Source: an uncultured Lachnospiraceae bacterium
GTDB taxonomy: Bacteria; Bacillota; Clostridia; Lachnospirales; Lachnospiraceae
Direction of reading: 5' to 3'
NCBI GenBank assembly: GCA_910580005.1
Contig: CAJTXH010000037.1
Span: 1-22,776 of the forward strand
Length of the DNA stretch: 22,776 nt
Positions within the stretch are counted from its first letter, which is position 1; every line of letters begins with the position of its first letter. Both the position numbers and the translations under genes were made by a program. Positions 14,808 through 22,776 of this stretch are shown here, piece by piece. A model generated the notes under the pieces. The model made no database searches, was not told where the DNA came from, and saw only the letters and a list, made by a program, of their open reading frames with translations.

Positions 14808-15659
14808 ATGGAAAATATTGATTTGCATGTTGTAATAGCAGATAGTAATGTACAAGACCGTGAAAGCAAAAAAAGGATTATGGAAGGCATGGGGATGAAA
14901 GTGGTTCTCTCAACAGGTGATGGGAGCAAAGCACTTGAAGCAATTAAACAGAAGAAAATAGACGTCGTTGTTATGGACATGATTCTTCCTGGCGTTGATG
15001 GAATTGGAATACTGGAGGAAGTAAACAACAGCAATCAGAAGAACCGGCCTATATTTATTGTGGAAACAGCTTTACGTAAAGAAAATTTAGTAGAACAGGC
15101 AATACAAAGTGGTGCTGATTATTATATGATGAAACCAGTATCAGGGCAGATGCTTATTAAGCGTATGTACCAGATGGTAGAGAATAAGTATGGCACAGCG
15201 GCTTTGGCAAAAGCAGAAGATTACCCTGGTACTGCCAGTGTGGAAGCAAAAGAACCAGCTAAGAAAAATATTACTAAAAAAGGTTATACATATTCAGGAG
15301 ACCTTGAAATGGATATTACAAATATACTTTTAGAAATAGGCATTCCTGCACATATAAAGGGATACCAGTATATACGTGAAGGGATTATTATGGCATTTTA
15401 CGACAGAAATATGCTGCATTATATTACAAAATTTTTGTATCCAGCTATAGCTAAAAAATATAAAACTACATCAAGCAGTGTGGAACGTACAATACGCCAT
15501 GCAATAGAAGTTGCATGGAGAAGAGGGAATCTAGAAACATTAGAAGAAGTATTTGGAAATACAATATGTGCTGGGAGAGGCAAGCCAACTAATTCAGAAT
15601 TTATGGCACTGCTGACTGACAAACTCCGCCTGGAATACAGGCAGAACCCAGTATCATAA
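14808..15659 (+). CDS. spo0A: Spo0A-type sporulation response regulator
   Basis: Spo0A is the phosphorelay-controlled master regulator of endospore formation. The C-terminal DNA-binding domain (about 165-278) is unmistakable: SSSVERTIRHAIEVAWRRGN with the recognition helix, then GKPTNSEFMALLTDKLRLEY. The receiver (1-125) keeps the phospho-acceptor Asp57, Thr87 and Lys109, but the acidic pair is ADSN, with Ser13 where B. subtilis has Asp11 in ADDN. The linker between domains is long (about 40 residues); at 283 residues it exceeds the B. subtilis protein of 267. ATG 14808 follows AGAGAGGAAAAA. spoIVB, which precedes spo0A in most spore formers, is not upstream; a LytS-type two-component pair is. 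It may be the main Spo0A of the organism or a second Spo0A-like regulator. Confidence 0.92.
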   Translation: MENIDLHVVIADSNVQDRESKKRIMEGMGMKVVLSTGDGSKALEAIKQKKIDVVVMDMILPGVDGIGILEEVNNSNQKNRPIFIVETALRKENLVEQAIQSGADYYMMKPVSGQMLIKRMYQMVENKYGTAALAKAEDYPGTASVEAKEPAKKNITKKGYTYSGDLEMDITNILLEIGIPAHIKGYQYIREGIIMAFYDRNMLHYITKFLYPAIAKKYKTTSSSVERTIRHAIEVAWRRGNLETLEEVFGNTICAGRGKPTNSEFMALLTDKLRLEYRQNPVS

Positions 15660-15671
15660 TTAATATTGAAG

Positions 15672-15707
15672 GTGCCAGGTCAGATATAATCCTGGCACAT
15701 TATTTTT
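15672..15707 (+). terminator. Terminator after spo0A
   Basis: GTGCCAGG (15672-15679) pairs perfectly with CCTGGCAC (15691-15698) around an 11-base loop. ATTATTTTT follows, 13 bases after the stop. Confidence 0.85.
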
Positions 15708-15831
15708 GCAATATTAAGTAAATCCAGCGTAAAAAATTTATAATAGTTTACATATATTTTATGTACAAATTAATAATATGGATATAAAATAATAGAGCCA
15801 GGCTATAATAAAGAGCAGTCTGGCTTCATTT

Positions 15832-15840
15832 TGGTATAAT
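15832..15840 (+). promoter_or_regulatory. Possible extended -10 promoter for dnaK
   Basis: TGGTATAAT is an extended -10 with no good -35 in front. A small hairpin, GAGCCAG / CTGGCTT (15795-15801 and 15820-15826), lies just upstream. A second TATAAT is at 15858-15863. No CIRCE (HrcA) element was found, so the usual heat-shock control of dnaK is not apparent here. Confidence 0.35.
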
Positions 15841-15893
15841 GGCAGATTGCAGTTTTGTATAATAAATATGTAAATATGGAATGAGGGAAGGTA

Positions 15894-17654
15894 ATGGGAA
15901 AGGTAATTGGAATAGATTTAGGTACGACTAACAGCTGTGCTGCAGTCCTGGAAGCTGGAAACCCTGTTATAATTGCAAGTGCAGAGGGAAGCAGGACAAC
16001 GCCTTCTGTAGTTGCATTTACTGACAATGGTGAACGGCTTGTAGGTGATATGGCAAAAAGACAGGCAGCAGTTAATGCAGACAGGACGGTTTATTCTATT
16101 AAAAGGCAGATGGGCAATGACTACCATGTTAATATTAATGGCAGGAAATATTCACCACAGGAAATATCAGCTATTATATTGCAAAAGCTTAAAAAAGACG
16201 CAGAAGCTTATCTTGGGGAAAGTGTAACAGATGCGGTTATTACTGTACCAGCATATTTTAATGATGCCCAGAGGCAGGCAACAAGGGATGCAGGCAGGAT
16301 TGCAGGGTTAAATGTCAGAAGGATTATAAATGAGCCCACATCAGCGGCACTGGCATATGGGCTTGACCACGGCGAAAGCCAGAAAATCCTTGTGTATGAC
16401 CTTGGAGGCGGCACATTTGATGTATCAGTAATAGAAATAGGTGACAAGCTTATAGAGGTGCTTGCAACATCAGGTGACAACCATCTTGGCGGGGATGATT
16501 TTGATGAGCGTATAGTACAATATCTTGCCAAGGAGTTTAAAAATACAGAAAAGATTAAGATTGAAAAGGATGCTGTTGCAATGCAGCGTGTACGGGAAGC
16601 AGCAGAAAAGGCTAAGAAAGAACTTTCACAGCTTGCAGAAACTAATGTAAACCTGCCGTTTTTATGGAATGGCAAAGGCGGCCCGAAACATATGGATATA
16701 AATATAACAAGGGCTGTTTTTGAAAGTATTACAAGTGACCTTGTAAAAAGAACAGAGCAGCCTGTACTGGATGCACTTGGACAGGCGGGCATAAATGCGT
16801 CTGCCCTTGACAAAGTTATACTTGTAGGCGGTTCTACAAGAATCCCTGCTGTACAGGCTATGGTCAGGAATATTACAGGAAAAGAACCATGCCGGAACTT
16901 AAACCCTGATGAATGTGTAGCAGCAGGCGCATGTATACAAGGTGGCAAGTTTGGCAATGAAATAGTGGCAGGTGCTGCAAATGATATAATACTTATGGAT
17001 GTTACGCCGCTTTCGCTTTCAATAGAAACAATAGGCGGCGTTGCAACAAAACTTATAAGCAGGAATACACCAATCCCTACAAGGCAGAGCCAGATATTTA
17101 CAACAGCAGGCAACTTCCAGACCTCTGTTGATATAAAAGTATTCCAGGGTGAAAGGAAATTTACAAGGGATAACAAGCTTCTGGGGAATTTCAGGCTTAC
17201 AGGGATAAAAAGGGCACTTGCAGGAGTGCCACAGATAGAAGTAAGCTTTGATATTGATGCCAATGGCATTGTAAATGTATCTGCGAAAGACCTTGGCACA
17301 GGAAAACAGCAGCAGATTACAATTACTTCCAGTTCAAACCTTACAGAAGAAGAAATTGCAAGGGCTGAAATGGAGGCAAGAATGTATGAGTCAGAAGATG
17401 CATCACGCAGTGAGGCAATAGATATAAGGAACAATGCAGAAGCTTATCTGTATAAAATAGAACAGGCGTACCGTGATACAGGAAAAAAGCTTGACAGAAG
17501 TGTGCGTTCTGCACTTAAAGCAGATATATCTGAGCTTAAAAAACGTATAGTAAAGGCAAAACCAGAGAAGATAACACCAGTGCAGGCAGGAGGGATAAGG
17601 CAGGCATGGGATAAGCTGGAGCAGACAGCAGCAATGGCTGGTATTAATATATAG
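15894..17654 (+). CDS. dnaK: Orphan DnaK/Hsp70 chaperone without the acidic tail
   Basis: Hsp70 chaperones bind exposed peptides under control of ATP, DnaJ and GrpE. The ATPase domain has GIDLGTTNSC (5-14), catalytic Lys70, VYDLGGGTFDVS (167-178), HLGGDDFD and ILVGGSTRIPAVQ; it lacks the insertion of Gram-negative DnaK, as in other Firmicutes. The linker DVTPLSLSIET has Ser where Gly is usual. The peptide-binding part and most of the helical lid are present, but the protein stops at 586 residues without the Gly-rich acidic tail; many DnaK are 605-640. It is not beside hrcA, grpE or dnaJ and has no CIRCE site, so it is probably a second DnaK with its own clients rather than the housekeeping copy. 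ATG 15894 follows GAGGGAAGG. The long antisense frame is a shadow. Confidence 0.93.
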   Translation: MGKVIGIDLGTTNSCAAVLEAGNPVIIASAEGSRTTPSVVAFTDNGERLVGDMAKRQAAVNADRTVYSIKRQMGNDYHVNINGRKYSPQEISAIILQKLKKDAEAYLGESVTDAVITVPAYFNDAQRQATRDAGRIAGLNVRRIINEPTSAALAYGLDHGESQKILVYDLGGGTFDVSVIEIGDKLIEVLATSGDNHLGGDDFDERIVQYLAKEFKNTEKIKIEKDAVAMQRVREAAEKAKKELSQLAETNVNLPFLWNGKGGPKHMDINITRAVFESITSDLVKRTEQPVLDALGQAGINASALDKVILVGGSTRIPAVQAMVRNITGKEPCRNLNPDECVAAGACIQGGKFGNEIVAGAANDIILMDVTPLSLSIETIGGVATKLISRNTPIPTRQSQIFTTAGNFQTSVDIKVFQGERKFTRDNKLLGNFRLTGIKRALAGVPQIEVSFDIDANGIVNVSAKDLGTGKQQQITITSSSNLTEEEIARAEMEARMYESEDASRSEAIDIRNNAEAYLYKIEQAYRDTGKKLDRSVRSALKADISELKKRIVKAKPEKITPVQAGGIRQAWDKLEQTAAMAGINI

Positions 17655-17706
17655 CTGGATTTAGCAGGTAAATATCCAGGGAAAAAATGATGCGGGGGAG
17701 ATAATT

Positions 17707-18384
17707 TTGGCTTACAGGATTTTAGTTGCAGAGGATGATAAAAGCCTGAACCAGGGAATACGCCTGGCCTTACAAAGGGATGGGTTTATATTTGATATGG
17801 CATATACATTAAAAGAAACACAGGAGAAATGGCAGAAAAGAAAACCTGATATGGTTATATTGGATGTTAATTTTCCGGATGGTAATGGTTTTAGCTTTCT
17901 GCGTATGCTACGCCAGTCTTCTGATATCCCTGTACTAATAGTTACTGCAAATGACATGGAAACAGATGAGATTACAGGGCTTATGCTTGGTGCAGATGAC
18001 TATATTACAAAGCCTTTCAGTCTTATGGCACTGCGTATACGGGCAGAGAATATATGGAAACGTACAGGAAACCAAAAAAAGCAGGTTTATGAAGAAGCAG
18101 GCTATATGTTTGATTTTGACCATATGTATTTTAAAGTAAATGGGCAGGAAATAAGCCTTAGTGTACCAGAGCAGAAACTGCTTAAATTATTTGTAACACA
18201 TCCAGGACAGACATTGCTCCGTGACATGCTGGTAGAAAATATATGGACATGCAACATGGAATATGTGGATGAAAATGCTTTGTCTGTTACAATAAGCAGG
18301 TTGCGTAAAAAGCTTGAAATAAAGGGCAGGAGCAGCCCGGTTTCTACAGTTTATGGCATAGGCTATGTCTGGAAATGTGTGTAA
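17707..18384 (+). CDS. OmpR-family response regulator of an ABC-transporter module
   Basis: This 225-residue two-domain regulator pairs with the kinase that follows. The receiver has Asp10-Asp11, phospho-acceptor Asp53 in VILDVNFPDGNG, Thr80, and Lys102 in DDYITKPF. The OmpR winged helix spans about 128-225, with LSVPEQKLLKLFV, ALSVTISRLRKKLE and the terminal hairpin VYGIGYVWK. The start is TTG 17707, supported by GGGGGAGA (17693-17700) 6 bases upstream and by the protein beginning directly with the first receiver strand; no ATG or GTG fits. It lies 52 bases after dnaK with only a small hairpin (CTGGAT/ATCCAG) between, so read-through from dnaK is possible. It resembles regulators of the VanR/BceR group and probably controls the ABC genes downstream. 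Confidence 0.9.
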   Translation: MAYRILVAEDDKSLNQGIRLALQRDGFIFDMAYTLKETQEKWQKRKPDMVILDVNFPDGNGFSFLRMLRQSSDIPVLIVTANDMETDEITGLMLGADDYITKPFSLMALRIRAENIWKRTGNQKKQVYEEAGYMFDFDHMYFKVNGQEISLSVPEQKLLKLFVTHPGQTLLRDMLVENIWTCNMEYVDENALSVTISRLRKKLEIKGRSSPVSTVYGIGYVWKCV

Positions 18385-18413
18385 TGTGAAAAGAAACGGC
18401 ATGGGAGGTTATT

Positions 18414-19250
18414 ATGGCAAGGCCAGGTAAAATAGTGTCAAGGCTGGATAAAATGCTGACAGATGCGATAAATGGTTATTTTGTTGAAGAAAATTATGAT
18501 GAGACAGAACTTTCAAGACTTGAAAGCAAGTTTCACCAATATATTTCAGAAAATAAATTATCAGCAGAGAAAATCCAGGCAGAACGGGAGGCAGTTAAAG
18601 AACTTGTAACAGATATTTCCCACCAGACTAAAACACCAGTTGCCAATATATGCCTTTATACACAGCTCCTGGAGGAAATCTGTACACCAGAGCTGCTGCC
18701 TTATGTGCAGCAGATACGTATGCACACAGAAAAGTTGGAATTTCTTATAAATGCCCTTTCTAAGATTTCAAGGCTTGAAAGCAATATGATAAAATTACAC
18801 CCGGAAAAAGCACCCGTTTCAAGCCTTCTGGAAAATTCAGTAAAGTATGCAAAAGGAATGGCAGATATAAAAAATATTACAATAGATATTACAGTTAATG
18901 AAAATATATGGGCATTATATGATATACGCTGGACATATGAGGCTTTATGCAACCTGCTGGATAATGCAGTAAAGTATTCACCAGAAGGAAGCACAGTTAA
19001 GGTTTTTGCCAGGCAGATGGAAATATTTACATGTATTAGCGTAGAAGATGAGGGCATAGGAATACCAGAAGAGGAACAGGCACAAATTTTCAGGCGGTTT
19101 TACCGTGGAAAAGATGTTTTAAACCAGGAAGGGAACGGAATAGGGCTTTATCTGGCACGTATAATACTACAAAGGGAACAGGGGTATATTAAAGTATCAT
19201 CTGTGCCAGGAAAAGGAAGCTGTTTTAAAATGCACCTGTTAAATGCATAA
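18414..19250 (+). CDS. Soluble sensor histidine kinase of the ABC module
   Basis: This 278-residue kinase has a HisKA dimerisation domain with phospho-His70 in DISHQTKTPVANI and a full HATPase_c domain: NLLDNAVKYSPEG (N box, near 180), VEDEGIGIPEEE (G1) and GNGIGLYLA (G2). No transmembrane helix or signal peptide precedes the H box; the first 60 residues are a charged helical region, probably a coiled coil. In Bce/Vra-like systems the kinase has a very short or no sensor and is switched by the cognate ABC permease. Lack of membrane anchors fits an extreme form of that arrangement, but this is inference. ATG 18414 follows GGGAGG, 29 bases after the regulator gene. A terminator-like hairpin lies between it and the ABC genes. 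Confidence 0.9.
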   Translation: MARPGKIVSRLDKMLTDAINGYFVEENYDETELSRLESKFHQYISENKLSAEKIQAEREAVKELVTDISHQTKTPVANICLYTQLLEEICTPELLPYVQQIRMHTEKLEFLINALSKISRLESNMIKLHPEKAPVSSLLENSVKYAKGMADIKNITIDITVNENIWALYDIRWTYEALCNLLDNAVKYSPEGSTVKVFARQMEIFTCISVEDEGIGIPEEEQAQIFRRFYRGKDVLNQEGNGIGLYLARIILQREQGYIKVSSVPGKGSCFKMHLLNA

Positions 19251-19262
19251 GAGTATTCTTGC

Positions 19263-19303
19263 AAATCTGTAAGATTTCAGAAAGGCTCTGGAAAGAATAA
19301 TTT
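19263..19303 (+). promoter_or_regulatory. Candidate operator and weak promoter before the ABC genes
   Basis: AAATCTGTAAGATTT (19263-19277) is a 6-bp perfect inverted repeat with a 3-base spacer. AAATCTGT recurs at 19308-19315. The palindrome overlaps the start of a weak promoter, TTTCAG (19275-19280), 17 bases, TAATTT (19298-19303). A regulator site touching a poor -35 is typical of activation by OmpR-family proteins. This is inferred from position and symmetry only. Confidence 0.35.
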
Positions 19304-19304
19304 G

Positions 19305-19350
19305 ATAAAATCTGTTTATGCAAAGTAAATACTGCATAGACAGATTTTTT
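19305..19350 (+). terminator. Terminator or attenuator between kinase and ABC genes
   Basis: AAATCTGTTTATGCA (19308-19322) pairs with TGCATAGACAGATTT (19333-19347) over 15 positions with one G-U pair, and six T run from 19345 to 19350. Only 51 bases separate it from the ATPase start, and no promoter is visible in them. The ABC genes may therefore depend on read-through of this hairpin or on a promoter just upstream of it. Confidence 0.75.
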
Positions 19351-19401
19351 ATGTTTATGTGCATATTATTAAAATCAAAAATAAAGAAAGGCGGCTTATA
19401 T

Positions 19402-20082
19402 ATGGAGGTATTAAGGACTGAAGGACTAAAAAAATATTATGGTGAGGGCAGTACATGTGTGAAAGCATTAGATGGCATAGATTTTTCTGTAGAAAAAGGT
19501 GAATTTGTGTCAATTATTGGTACTTCTGGAAGTGGCAAGTCCACACTCTTAAATATGATAGGCGGGCTTGACCAGCCAACATCTGGTACTGTAACAGTAG
19601 ATGGAAAGAATATTTTCTCTCTAAAAGAAGAAGCATTAACAATTTTCAGAAGAAGGAAAATCGGGTTTGTATTCCAGAGTTTTAATCTTGTGCCTGTGCT
19701 TAATGTTTATGAAAATATTGTTCTGCCAATTGAGCTGGATGGCAATGAAACAGATAAAAGTTTTGTGGACAATATTATTAATACACTTGGCTTACAGGAT
19801 AAAATATATTCGCTGCCATCGCAGCTTTCAGGTGGGCAGCAGCAAAGGGTGGCAATAGCCAGGGCACTTGCATCTAAGCCAGTTATACTGCTTGCTGATG
19901 AGCCTACAGGAAACCTTGATTCTGTTACAAGCAATGATGTAATGGGGCTTTTAAAAGTTACAGGTGAGCGTTTCGGGCAGACGATAGTCATGATTACCCA
20001 TAATGAAGAAATAGCCCAGATGGCTGACCGCATTGTACGCATTGAAGATGGCAGGATTGTAAACCGCAGGGAGGTGTTTTAA
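19402..20082 (+). CDS. ABC transporter ATP-binding protein (MacB/BceA type)
   Basis: This 226-residue ATPase energises the FtsX-type permease encoded immediately after it. Walker A GTSGSGKST (40-48), Q loop VFQSFNLVP, signature LSGGQQQRVAIARALA, Walker B VILLADEPTGNLDS and H loop MITHNEE are all intact, and the DEPTGNLDS form is typical of the LolD/MacB/BceA group. ATG 19402 is chosen because AAAGGCGG lies 9-16 bases upstream and the protein then begins with the first ATPase strand (MEVLRTEGLKKYY); the frame extends back to ATG 19318, but that lies in the terminator hairpin. The stop TAA is directly followed by the permease ATG, so expression is coupled. The likely role is export, removal or sensing of a peptide or envelope-active compound. 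Confidence 0.93.
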   Translation: MEVLRTEGLKKYYGEGSTCVKALDGIDFSVEKGEFVSIIGTSGSGKSTLLNMIGGLDQPTSGTVTVDGKNIFSLKEEALTIFRRRKIGFVFQSFNLVPVLNVYENIVLPIELDGNETDKSFVDNIINTLGLQDKIYSLPSQLSGGQQQRVAIARALASKPVILLADEPTGNLDSVTSNDVMGLLKVTGERFGQTIVMITHNEEIAQMADRIVRIEDGRIVNRREVF

Positions 20083-22683
20083 ATGCATAAAGTAAAAAAC
20101 AACAAAGCAGTAAAACGCCTGGCGGTTAAAAGTTTTGGTGCAAGCCGTACACGTAATATTATGGCAATAGCTGCTATTGTACTGACCGCAGTTCTTTTTA
20201 CAGCAGTATTTACAATAGGGCTTGGCTTAATTAAACATACAGAACAAAGTTCTATGCTGCAGGCTGGTGGTGACGCACATGGCGCAATAAAAGAACTCTC
20301 ACAGGAACAATATGATATATTAAAGAAGCATCCGTTAATTAAGGAGTGTGGAAGGGATATTGTAACTGCATATTCAGTTAATAACCAGGAGTTTTTAAAG
20401 CGCCATGTGGAAATGCATTATATTGACAAGGAATTTTATCCCCACTGGTTTATAAATATAATAGAAGGAAGAGCACCAGAAAAGGCAGATGAAATCCTTC
20501 TGGATAAAAAGTCCATACAGCTTCTTGGTGCAGAACCTGTGCCAGGATGCAAAGTTACACTTGAAATACAGGTGCATATGCAGAGCAAGCCTGTAAAACG
20601 TACATTTACAGTAAGCGGCATAACAGAGCCGTCAGTAATGAATGTTGGTTTTGCAATAGTACCAGAGTCATATATTGAAAAATATGCAGCAGAAATTGCA
20701 GAAGATAACAAAGATAATTACAGTAGCACAGGTAAAATTTCAATGCACGTTATATTTGCAAATTCAATGAATATACAAGAAAAGCTGAACCAGGTTATTA
20801 CAGAAAGCGGGTTTTCTGTTAATGCGGAGTCTGGTAATTATATAGAATCAAATGCTAACTGGGCATATATATCCGGGGGCACAAAAAGTGACCCTGTAAC
20901 AATTATAGGAATTGTGGCAGCACTTATTCTTATAATGGTGGCAGGATACTTAATAATTTATAATATTTTCCAGATTTCAATTATACATGATATACGTTAT
21001 TATGGGCTTTTAAAAACAATTGGTACAACAGGGCGCCAGATTAAAAAAATACTACGCAGCCAGGCATTGTGGCTTTGCCTTGCAGGTATACCAGCCGGGC
21101 TGTTTGCAGGTTTTTTTGCTGGAAAGTTTTTGCTTCCTGTGCTGCTGCTTTCAAAAAAAACAGATAATGTGGCAGCTGTTTCTGTATCACCACACTTGTG
21201 GATATTTATATGTGCTGCAGTATTTACAATAATTACAGTATTAATTTCTGAATGGAAGCCAGGAAGGATTGCCGCAAAGGTTTCACCTGTTGAAGCACTG
21301 CGTTATACAGAATATGGCAAGAAAAATAAAAAGCCAAAGAAAACAACTGATGGTGGCAAAATTGCCCGTATGGCATTTTCAAACCTTGGAAGAAGTAAAG
21401 GAAGGACAATAATAGTTGTATGTTCTCTTTCTTTAACAATTGTGTTAATGAACAGTGTGTATACAATAACCAATTCTATTAACAGGGAAACTTTTCTGTC
21501 TAAAATGATTTTAAGTGAATGTATTATTGGAAATGCAGTATTATGGAATTATAATTACTTTCCAGTTGATGAAAAAACTGCAAGGGAGGAGAGCCTTTCA
21601 GAAAGCTTTGTTTCTGCATGTACCAGCCAGGATGGGTTTAAAGATGGCGGCAGGATTTATATGTCCATAAATGATGTGAGGATGCCAGTAGAAAGCTGGG
21701 AAATACCAGATAATATCCAGAAAGACAAAGATGGTACACCAGGGGTGTATGACCCAGCATTTAAAGAATTTGTTCCTTTTAATGGTTATGAAACAGGTGC
21801 ATATAATGTAAATCTGCATGGAATAGAGAAGTTTGTACTGTCTAAAATGACAGTAGTTGAGGGTGAAAAGGATAAGGATATAATATGGGATAAACTGAAC
21901 ACAGGAAAATATCTTATTTATGCTGTAGATGTAGATGATGATAATTCCATATTAAAAGACAAAGTAAAATACCATGCAGGGGATAAGGTAACATTAAAAT
22001 ATAATGATAAAATTACAAAAGAGTATGAGATAATTTCAGTTATAAAAGGGCATAGTTTCAGCTTGACCAACCGTATGAGCAGCGATTTTTCATATTATGT
22101 TTCTGCAGATGAATTTAAAGAGAATCTTTCAGAACAGCTTTTAATGAGTTTCCTTTTTGACACAAAAGAAGGACAGGAAGATAATATGGAAAAATTCCTG
22201 AAAACTTATACATCAGAAGAAGAACCATTAATGTCATATGAATCAAGAAGAACATATGAGGCAAGTTTTAATGAATTAATTGGGATGATAACTGTAACAG
22301 GAACAGGGCTGTCAGGAATAATAGGGCTTATTGGCATCCTGAACTTTATAAATGTAATTGTAACAAGCATAACAACCAGAAAAAGGGAATTTGCCATGAT
22401 GGAAGCTATAGGTATGACAAAACGCCAGTTAAAAGGCATGTTAAGGACAGAAGGTATGTTTTATTCAGTGTTTTCGATAATATTTTCGCTTATAGCAGGA
22501 GCATTATTTTCGCTTACAGCAATAAGAGTTATAGGGGGCGGCATATGGTTTATTAATTATAAATTTACACTTCTGCCTGTACTGGTAACATGTCCTGTGC
22601 TTCTGGTATTTGGGGCAGTAATACCAGGAATAGTGTTTGCATTGCGTAAAAAAGAGAGTATAACAGAGCAGATAAGGGAGTAG
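20083..22683 (+). CDS. FtsX-family ABC permease with two large outer domains
   Basis: This 866-residue membrane subunit has two FtsX-like halves. The first has one helix (about 27-50), an outside domain of about 215 residues, and three helices between about 270 and 390. The second has one helix (about 440-462), an outside domain of about 270 residues, and three helices between about 735 and 850. FtsX landmarks are DIRYYGLLKTIGTTGRQIKKIL and KREFAMMEAIGMTKRQLKGML, one in each half, at the cytoplasmic coupling helix. Eight helices with two extracytoplasmic domains differ from BceB, which has ten helices and one such domain. The ATG directly abuts the ATPase stop. The Shine-Dalgarno GGGAGGTG is inside the ATPase gene. 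The substrate is unknown; the regulator and kinase upstream suggest an inducible response to a peptide-like compound. Confidence 0.9.
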   Translation: MHKVKNNKAVKRLAVKSFGASRTRNIMAIAAIVLTAVLFTAVFTIGLGLIKHTEQSSMLQAGGDAHGAIKELSQEQYDILKKHPLIKECGRDIVTAYSVNNQEFLKRHVEMHYIDKEFYPHWFINIIEGRAPEKADEILLDKKSIQLLGAEPVPGCKVTLEIQVHMQSKPVKRTFTVSGITEPSVMNVGFAIVPESYIEKYAAEIAEDNKDNYSSTGKISMHVIFANSMNIQEKLNQVITESGFSVNAESGNYIESNANWAYISGGTKSDPVTIIGIVAALILIMVAGYLIIYNIFQISIIHDIRYYGLLKTIGTTGRQIKKILRSQALWLCLAGIPAGLFAGFFAGKFLLPVLLLSKKTDNVAAVSVSPHLWIFICAAVFTIITVLISEWKPGRIAAKVSPVEALRYTEYGKKNKKPKKTTDGGKIARMAFSNLGRSKGRTIIVVCSLSLTIVLMNSVYTITNSINRETFLSKMILSECIIGNAVLWNYNYFPVDEKTAREESLSESFVSACTSQDGFKDGGRIYMSINDVRMPVESWEIPDNIQKDKDGTPGVYDPAFKEFVPFNGYETGAYNVNLHGIEKFVLSKMTVVEGEKDKDIIWDKLNTGKYLIYAVDVDDDNSILKDKVKYHAGDKVTLKYNDKITKEYEIISVIKGHSFSLTNRMSSDFSYYVSADEFKENLSEQLLMSFLFDTKEGQEDNMEKFLKTYTSEEEPLMSYESRRTYEASFNELIGMITVTGTGLSGIIGLIGILNFINVIVTSITTRKREFAMMEAIGMTKRQLKGMLRTEGMFYSVFSIIFSLIAGALFSLTAIRVIGGGIWFINYKFTLLPVLVTCPVLLVFGAVIPGIVFALRKKESITEQIRE

Positions 22684-22776
22684 AATAATACCGGACACAG
22701 CATTGTTTGCCAGAAGCCACATTCACGTCCGTTTCATAAAATTTCCAGCCGTCCTTTGTTTGCAGACGGACGCAGG
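22684..22776. other. Window end with a higher-GC inverted repeat
   Basis: After the permease stop the base composition becomes visibly more GC-rich. CGTCCGT (22726-22732) and ACGGACG (22766-22772) form a 7-bp inverted repeat across 33 bases. No terminator for the ABC genes is seen. One frame stays open on each strand to the window edge, but 93 bases are too few to call a gene. Confidence 0.35.

Noticed and set aside
16208..17434. 408-codon open frame antisense to dnaK
   Set aside because: It is a shadow of dnaK codon use: no ribosome site and no family resemblance, while the sense strand is a complete Hsp70.
19318..19401. Upstream ATG extending the ABC ATPase by 28 codons
   Set aside because: The extension lies inside the terminator hairpin and T-run; ATG 19402 has a ribosome site and matches the family start.

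Overview
The window looks like a chromosomal segment of a low-GC, anaerobic, spore-lineage Firmicute, most likely a member of the Lachnospiraceae. The reasons are an AT-rich sequence, a Spo0A homologue, NfnAB electron-bifurcating transhydrogenase, a HydE-type [FeFe]-hydrogenase maturase, a GGGtGRT-family protein, a DUF5688-type protein and a DnaK with the short Gram-positive ATPase domain. There are no rRNA or tRNA genes, CRISPR arrays, transposases or phage genes. All family assignments come from reading the translated sequence, not from database searches.

Layout: (1) 1-378, the 3' end of a GGGtGRT-family gene and its terminator. (2) 590-5347, a promoter, then hisIE with an extra N-terminal barrel-like domain, a 57-residue membrane peptide, a CYTH protein and nfnA-nfnB, ending at a strong terminator. 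(3) 5348-7506, an AT-rich gap of about 550 bases, a DUF5688-type gene and a short heptad-repeat coiled-coil gene. (4) 7544-11053, a LexA-box-like site and promoter, uvrA and a YfbR-type nucleotidase. (5) 11111-12845 on the minus strand, hydE and an overlapping orphan regulator with a pseudo-receiver. (6) 13116-17654 on the plus strand, a sensorless LytS-type kinase with a receiver/SARP-like regulator, a Spo0A homologue and an orphan DnaK. (7) 17707-22683, an OmpR-type regulator, a soluble histidine kinase, an ABC ATPase and an FtsX-type permease. This is the layout of peptide-sensing or peptide-detoxification modules.

The most notable signal is a pair of same-length elements of about 81 bases (2768-2848 and 6948-7028) that end directly at the start codons of nfnA and of the coiled-coil gene. 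Each can fold as an H-type pseudoknot that stops a few bases before the Shine-Dalgarno sequence. Two base pairs of the second stem change from C-G to U-A on both sides between the copies. That suggests a conserved RNA structure, possibly an undescribed cis-regulatory RNA or structured dispersed repeat.

Signal transduction is dense between 11 and 19.3 kb: two response regulators with intact phosphorylation sites, two kinases with no membrane segment, a pseudo-receiver regulator, and a Spo0A homologue with one acidic-pocket residue replaced.
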